Shown piece after piece: positions 59,631-64,000 of a stretch of DNA of 64,000 nucleotides (its first letter is position 1; the number at the start of each line of letters is the position of its first letter). The stretch comes from Pararhodobacter sp. (GTDB lineage: Bacteria; Pseudomonadota; Alphaproteobacteria; Rhodobacterales; Rhodobacteraceae). The stretch is from NCBI RefSeq assembly GCF_034676545.1, contig NZ_JAUCBZ010000015.1:775001-839000 (forward strand), written 5' to 3'. The translations under genes were made by a program, and so were the position numbers. The notes under the pieces are model-generated. The model did no database searches, was not told the DNA's origin, and was given only the letters and a program-made list of their open reading frames with translations.

Positions 59631-60731
59631 ATGACCGACATCGTCAGCCTGACGGGTATCCACAAGATCTATCGGTCCCAGTCCGGGGCAGAGACGCATG
59701 TTCTGCGGGGCATCACTTTGAGCATTGCCGAGGGGCAGAATGTCGTGCTTCTGGGGCCGTCGGGGTGCGGCAAGACAACATCCTTGCGCATTATCGCCGG
59801 TCTTGAAACCCCGACACAGGGACGTGTCGAGTTGGCAGGCGCGGTGGTTTCCGCATCAAACCCGCCGATCTGGGTTGGCCCCGAGGATCGGCCCATCGGC
59901 ATTGTCTTTCAATCTTACGCGCTTTGGCCGCATATGACGGTGTCCGAGAATGTCGCCTTCGCGTTGCGCCATGGGCGGCTCAAGCTGCGCCGCGCCGAGG
60001 CCAGGGCGCGCACCGTCGAAGTCCTCGACATGATGCAGATCGGCCATTTGGCCAGCCGCCGTGTGACGCAACTGTCGGGCGGGCAGCAACAACGCGTGGC
60101 CTTGGCCCGCGCCGTGGCGCAGCGGCCCAAGGTGTTGTTGATGGACGAACCCTTGTCGAACCTTGATCCGCAATTGCGCGCCGATGTCCGAGGCGAAATC
60201 CGCACGATGACCAGACAAATGGGCATCACATCGCTTATCGTCACCCATGACCGCGACGATGCCTTGGCGCTGGCGGATGAGGTTTGCGTCATGGCGGATG
60301 GCGTCATCATGCAAAACGCCTCGCCGACCGAGGTGTTGCACAATCCGGCGTCGTTGTTTGTGGCGCGCATGTTCGGAGATGCCAACGCGCTGGAGGCCGA
60401 GGTTGTCGCGGTCGGCGACGGCACCCTCACCCTCGCGCTTTCAGACAGTCAGATTATCGTGCCCCATCGCGGGCAGTTTGTGCCGGGCAGCCGTGTCACA
60501 TTGGCCGCGCATTCCAATCGTCAGACCTTTGCCGAAACCGGCCTGCCGGGCGAGATCCTGGAGAGCCATTACGAAGCCGACCGGGTGCGCTCTCGCGTGG
60601 CGATCGGTGGTGACCGGGCCGTGATCTATCACAGTGGTGCACCCTTGCCGCCGGGCAGCCAGGTCCATGTTTCCACACCTGACGCGGCGTGGATGGTGTT
60701 CGCCCGTGGCAACGACCCGGCATCGTCCTGA
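59631..60731 (+). CDS. ABC ATPase (FbpC/PotA type)
   Basis: The 366-residue ATPase has Walker A GPSGCGKTT, Q-loop IVFQSYALWPHMTV, signature LSGGQQQRVALARAV, Walker B VLLMDEPLSNLDPQLR, H-loop IVTHDRDDALALAD and a C-terminal TOBE-like domain (about 240-360). It powers the importer of the two upstream genes, 15 nt after the permease stop. Likely specific for the compound processed by the M24-like protein. Confidence 0.9.
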   Translation: MTDIVSLTGIHKIYRSQSGAETHVLRGITLSIAEGQNVVLLGPSGCGKTTSLRIIAGLETPTQGRVELAGAVVSASNPPIWVGPEDRPIGIVFQSYALWPHMTVSENVAFALRHGRLKLRRAEARARTVEVLDMMQIGHLASRRVTQLSGGQQQRVALARAVAQRPKVLLMDEPLSNLDPQLRADVRGEIRTMTRQMGITSLIVTHDRDDALALADEVCVMADGVIMQNASPTEVLHNPASLFVARMFGDANALEAEVVAVGDGTLTLALSDSQIIVPHRGQFVPGSRVTLAAHSNRQTFAETGLPGEILESHYEADRVRSRVAIGGDRAVIYHSGAPLPPGSQVHVSTPDAAWMVFARGNDPASS

Positions 60732-61280
60732 CGTGACGTCATGCCCCGCCCCGAGGTCGCCGGGCGCGCGGTCATTCTGTCGCGGACGGGATGCGCCGCC
60801 AACGTGCCAAACACCGATGCGTTTCACGCGGGTCGGCACTCGCGGCGTTGCCCGTTCCGCGCCCCGCGTGAATTGCCTGACCCGGGATGAGGCGTCCGCG
60901 CGGCGCGAGGCGTGGACGGACAAGTGGGCAGCCGTTCCCCGATGGACGGGAAACATGCCGACATAGGTCCAGCGCCTGATGTCGGCGATTGACACGGGGT
61001 ATCGTGTCGCGAGTTGCTCTACGGTCCGGAATGGCGTGTCGAATTGGAGTGCCCGCGCATTGTTTTCTCGGCGTTGATCGCTCGAATCACGAGCATTGGC
61101 CGCGCGATACGCACCCATCTTGAAACGCGCCGTAGACAATCGCGAAGTGTCCCCACGGTTTTTCCACGCGTGACGCGCCCGGCAGCACCGGAATGTTGCC
61201 GGGGTGCAGCCCTGAAGGCTGGGCGTCGCACAGCCGCCAAAGGCGTCTGAAACAGTCTTTTGAAAAGTCACCAAGTGAAA
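60732..61280. other. Gene-free stretch before tRNA-Phe
   Basis: About 550 bases separate the ATPase gene and the tRNA. Frames on both strands are rich in Arg/Ala/Pro without a domain or ribosome binding site. A leftward frame over 60441-61325 runs into the ATPase gene and the tRNA and is rejected. Stretches 3' of tRNA genes are common integration targets, but I saw no duplicated tRNA end or integrase here. Confidence 0.35.
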
Positions 61281-61356
61281 TGGTGCCCAGGGGCGGATTT
61301 GAACCACCGACACGCGGATTTTCAATCCGCTGCTCTACCCCTGAGCTACCCGGGCA
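61281..61356 (-). tRNA. tRNA-Phe (GAA)
   Basis: On the minus strand the 76-nt cloverleaf begins TGCCCGG and ends CTGGGCA-CCA (acceptor stem 7 bp with one G-T). The D-arm contains AGCTCAGGGGTAGAGC and the anticodon arm is GCGGA-TTGAAAA-TCCGC with anticodon GAA. The T-loop is GGTTCAAATCC. CCA is encoded. Confidence 0.97.
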
Positions 61357-61496
61357 CGGGAGAAAGTCAAACTTTCAGGTGGGCGTTATTTAGGCGAGCA
61401 TCGGCGCGGTGTCCAGAGGGAAATTGACCTCTCTGGGTGCTTGTTGCGGCGGGATGAACCTGCGACCATGGCCTGAACCAATCGTGTAGGCCGACC

Positions 61497-62414
61497 ATGC
61501 GCCCGATCCGCGGAATTCTGTACAAAATCATCTCGGTGGTGATGTTCATCACAATGGCAAGCCTGATCAAGGCCTTGTCCGGCGAGGTGCCGCCCGGGCA
61601 GATCGTGTTCTTTCGCTCGTTACTTGCCCTGCCGGTCCTCGTCATATGGTTGGCTTGGCGTTCGGAATTGCGGACCGGGTTCAAGGCCAGCAAGCCGCTG
61701 GGCCATTTCTGGCGCGGATTGGTGGGGACGATGGCCATGGGGATGGGCTTTGCCGCGCTCGCCTTTCTGCCTTTGCCCGAGGTCACCGCCATCGGCTATG
61801 CCGCACCCTTGTTGGTGGTGATCTTCGCGTCGATGTTCCTCGGCGAGGAGGTCCGCGCCTTTCGCCTGACCTCGGTGTTTGTCGGATTGGTCGGGGTCTT
61901 GATCGTTTTGTCCCCGCGTCTGTCGGTGGGCAGTTCGGTCAGCCAAATTCAGGCGCTCGGCGCGATGCTGGCCCTGTCAGGGGCGGTTTTCGCGGCGCTG
62001 GCGCAGGTCACGGTGCGCAAACTCGTGGCGACCGAGACAACCTCGGCAATCGTTTTCTGGTTCTCCCTGACGGCGGCGGGCCTGTCTTTGCTGACCATTC
62101 CGTTCGGCTGGGTGATGCCCTCCCTGTGGCAAGCGGCGATCCTGATCCTGACCGGGTTGCTGGGCGGGGTGGGCCAGATTTTCCTGACCTCCAGCTACCG
62201 CGAGGCCGATGCCTCACTGGTCGCGCCCTTCGATTATGCGTCGATCATGTTCGCGCTGGCGATCGGCTATTGGGGCTTTGGCGAGGTTCCGACCATGACC
62301 ATGTTGCTGGGCGCGGCCATCGTCATCGCGGCCGGGATTCTGATCATCTGGCGCGAGCGGCAACTAGGCCTGGAGCGTGCGCGCCAACGCCGCGTCATGA
62401 CGCCGCAAGGCTAG
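61497..62414 (+). CDS. EamA/DMT-family transporter
   Basis: The 305-residue inner-membrane protein has ten helices in two EamA repeats. The first repeat has SLIKALSGEVPPGQIVFFRSLLALPVLVIWL and FAALAFLPLPEVTAIGYAAPLLVVIFASMFLGEEV. The second has LGGVGQIFLTSSYREADASLVAPFDYASIMFALAIGY. DMT proteins export or import small metabolites; this subtype is often annotated RarD/S-adenosylmethionine-uptake-like without proof. It stands alone downstream of tRNA-Phe on the other strand. Confidence 0.88.
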   Translation: MRPIRGILYKIISVVMFITMASLIKALSGEVPPGQIVFFRSLLALPVLVIWLAWRSELRTGFKASKPLGHFWRGLVGTMAMGMGFAALAFLPLPEVTAIGYAAPLLVVIFASMFLGEEVRAFRLTSVFVGLVGVLIVLSPRLSVGSSVSQIQALGAMLALSGAVFAALAQVTVRKLVATETTSAIVFWFSLTAAGLSLLTIPFGWVMPSLWQAAILILTGLLGGVGQIFLTSSYREADASLVAPFDYASIMFALAIGYWGFGEVPTMTMLLGAAIVIAAGILIIWRERQLGLERARQRRVMTPQG

Positions 62415-62550
62415 CGCCGGTCCCGAATCGGCCTGACTTGCGGGCGCGGGCCTCGCACCATCAGGGCAAACGTTCCGCCGCTTGGGTCGCCATGCGAACG
62501 CCCGCACGTTCAGCGCCAGTTCTCGGGATGGATCGTCCGGTTTGCGCCAT

Positions 62551-62610
62551 ATGAAAGGACAATATTCCCTTTCATCGCGGGTATATTGCGCGATTTGGAA
62601 TAATATTCCA
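62551..62610 (+). promoter_or_regulatory. Two operator-like inverted repeats before cysG
   Basis: ATGAAAGG (62551-62558) pairs with CCTTTCAT (62568-62575), and TGGAATA-A-TATTCCA (62596-62610) is a second, perfect palindrome. Both share AATATTCC (62561 and 62602), 41 bp apart, about four helical turns. The second ends 33 nt before the cysG start. A sulfur- or cysteine-responsive regulator is plausible but unidentified. Confidence 0.55.
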
Positions 62611-62642
62611 CATTGCCGTCACTCAGTGAGAAGGGCGGCGCG

Positions 62643-64000
62643 ATGCAACATTTCCCGATATTCCTCGATCTTCAGGGCCAGACCGTCGCCATCGCCGGCA
62701 ATGGCGAATTTGCGCTGGCCAAGCTGCGGCTGCTGCTGAAAACGCAGGCCCGGCTGACCGTTTACGCCCCCGCCCCCGAGGCCGATCTGCGCGCCCTGAT
62801 CGCCGCGCACGCCGTCACCCTGATCCAGCGCGCCGCCACTGCCGACGATCTGACCGGCGTGGCGCTGGCCTATGCCGCCCATGGCGAGGCGCAGGCCGAC
62901 GCCCAATTCGCCGCCCGCGCGCGCAGCGTCGGCGTGTTGGTCAATGTCGTCGACAATCTCGAAGCCAGCGCCTTTATCACCCCCGCCATTGTTGACCGCG
63001 ACCCCGTCACCATCGCCATCGGCACCGAGGGCGCGGCCCCGGTTCTGGCCCGGGCGATCAAGACCGACCTCGAGGAAAAGCTCCCGCAAGGTCTCGGCCC
63101 TCTGGCCCGCGCCGGAAAGCTGTTCCGCCCTCACGCCGAGGCCCTCCCGCAAGGCCGCCGTCGTCGTGACTTCTGGGCGGATTACTATTTCGAAACCGGC
63201 CCGCAGGTTCTGGCCGAAGTGGGCGAGGAACTGTTGGAGCACGCCCTGCACGACATTCTGCGCCGCCATCTTGAGGCGGGCGAGCCGCAGGGCCGCGTCG
63301 ATCTGGTGGGCGCGGGGCCGGGCGACCCGGAACTGATGACCCAGCGCGCCCGCCGCCTGCTGGACCGCGCCGATGTGGTGATCCATGACCGCCTCGTCCC
63401 CGCCGCGATCCTTGAGCTGGCGCGGCGCGAGGCCCAGTTCATCCCGGTCGGCAAAGAGGGCTTCGGCCCCTCGACCCCGCAGGACCAGATCAACGCCGCG
63501 ATGATCCGGCACGCCCGGAACGGCGCGCATGTCCTGCGCCTCAAGGGCGGCGATGCCAGTGTCTTTGGCCGTCTTGATGAGGAAGCCGAGGCGCTGACCG
63601 AGGCCGGCATTGATTGGGCCGTGACCCCCGGCATCACCGCCGCCTCTGCCGCCGCCGCCGTGATTGGCCGCAGCCTGACGCAGCGCGGGCGCAACTCGGA
63701 CCTACGCCTTCTGACCGCGCATGACATCAACGGATTTGCCGATCACGATTGGCGCAGCCTTGCCCGCAACGGCTCGGTCGCGGCGATCTACATGGGCAAG
63801 CGCGCCGCCCGTTTCCTGCAAGGCCGCCTGCTGATGCATGGCGCGGACGGGGCCACGCCGGTGACGCTGGTCGAAAACGCCAGCCGCCCGGATCAGCGCA
63901 TCCTCGCCACCCGGCTGGATCGCCTGACCGCTGACCTCGCCGCCGCCGCGCCCAGCGGCCCGGTTCTGACCCTGTTCGGCCTTGCCCCGGCAAAAGCCGC
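62643..64000 (+). CDS. cysG: Siroheme synthase CysG, 3' end outside window
   Basis: The frame is open from ATG 62643 to the window edge (452 complete codons). The N-terminal part (about 1-215) is precorrin-2 dehydrogenase/ferrochelatase with DLQGQTVAIAGNGEFALAKLRLLL. The C-terminal part (from about 218) is uroporphyrinogen-III methyltransferase with VDLVGAGPGDPELMTQRARRLLDRADVVIHDRLV, RLKGGDASVFGRLDEEAEAL and VTPGITAASAAAAV. In typical GxGxxG context the Rossmann motif here reads AGNGEF, slightly divergent. It makes siroheme for sulfite or nitrite reductase, whose genes may follow outside. Confidence 0.95.
   Translation, partial: MQHFPIFLDLQGQTVAIAGNGEFALAKLRLLLKTQARLTVYAPAPEADLRALIAAHAVTLIQRAATADDLTGVALAYAAHGEAQADAQFAARARSVGVLVNVVDNLEASAFITPAIVDRDPVTIAIGTEGAAPVLARAIKTDLEEKLPQGLGPLARAGKLFRPHAEALPQGRRRRDFWADYYFETGPQVLAEVGEELLEHALHDILRRHLEAGEPQGRVDLVGAGPGDPELMTQRARRLLDRADVVIHDRLVPAAILELARREAQFIPVGKEGFGPSTPQDQINAAMIRHARNGAHVLRLKGGDASVFGRLDEEAEALTEAGIDWAVTPGITAASAAAAVIGRSLTQRGRNSDLRLLTAHDINGFADHDWRSLARNGSVAAIYMGKRAARFLQGRLLMHGADGATPVTLVENASRPDQRILATRLDRLTADLAAAAPSGPVLTLFGLAPAKA

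Noticed and set aside
60441..61325. A leftward frame of about 294 codons between the ABC ATPase and tRNA-Phe
   Set aside because: It overlaps both the ATPase gene and the tRNA, has no RBS or domain and an unnatural Cys/Arg composition.
1..64000. CRISPR arrays, rRNA operons, intact insertion sequences
   Set aside because: No regularly spaced direct repeats, no rRNA sequence and no complete transposase were seen on either strand.

Overview
The window is 64 kb of high-GC DNA, densely coding on both strands, and it reads like the chromosome of an alphaproteobacterium of the Rhodobacteraceae (Roseobacter/Paracoccus/Rhodobacter type). The best pointers are a complete alphaproteobacterial general stress response module (phyR, nepR, ecfG), a SqrR/BigR-like ArsR regulator, a fused siroheme synthase and several catabolic operons driven by ABC transporters. 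Species assignment is inference. No CRISPR array, rRNA, intact insertion sequence or prophage was seen.

Layout. 0-6.6 kb: tail of a HerA/DUF853 ATPase, a decayed IS91-type recombinase, a SqrR-like regulator divergent from a two-gene RND efflux system (permease frameshifted), and an SDR. 6.8-10.7 kb: a DevBCA-type exporter and a DUF2726 protein. 11.1-15.3 kb: an mdeB-mdeA unit divergent from an Lrp-type regulator, matching the methionine gamma-lyase locus of Pseudomonas putida (mdeA frameshifted). 16-17.9 kb: a DUF1295 protein and an SDR. 17.9-26.3 kb: an eight-gene operon plus divergent LysR regulator with the gene content of the Ti-plasmid octopine catabolic operon: polar amino-acid ABC transporter, three-subunit flavin/iron-sulfur oxidase, ornithine cyclodeaminase, and additionally RidA.

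26.3-33.8 kb is a general stress response island: YqjE/YqjD-like membrane proteins, phyR, nepR, ecfG, a phospholipase-D-like gene, a DUF1328 membrane peptide, an HWE/HisKA_2 kinase, an AI-2E-family membrane protein and a small orphan. Sites matching GGAAC-N17-GTT precede most units. The phyR/nepR intergenic region carries a symmetric element in which each arm can serve as the -35 of one promoter and the -10 of the opposite one.

34-52.2 kb looks like one catabolic locus. An IclR regulator, an MFS transporter and a fused aconitase-X protein run leftwards. A roughly 14 kb operon runs rightwards: small HTH protein, NMT1/THI5-type ABC transporter (ATPase frameshifted), cupin, Rieske oxygenase, three SDR-like proteins counting one without the catalytic Tyr/Lys, alpha/beta hydrolase, type I extradiol dioxygenase, ThDP enzyme, aspartate-dehydrogenase-like protein, aldehyde dehydrogenase, GR-type ferredoxin reductase, flavodoxin and a pentapeptide-like protein. 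The genes outline hydroxylation, ring cleavage and side-chain processing of an aromatic, perhaps nitrogen-containing, compound that I cannot name. This is the best candidate for an undescribed system.

52.5-64 kb: a TspO-like membrane protein, YaeQ, an ArsC/Spx-like protein, a GntR regulator divergent from an M24-like protein plus Fe3+/polyamine-type ABC transporter, tRNA-Phe, an EamA transporter and the start of cysG, which runs off the window. Three genes are each interrupted by one small indel at a GC-rich spot, so consensus errors should be excluded before they are called pseudogenes.
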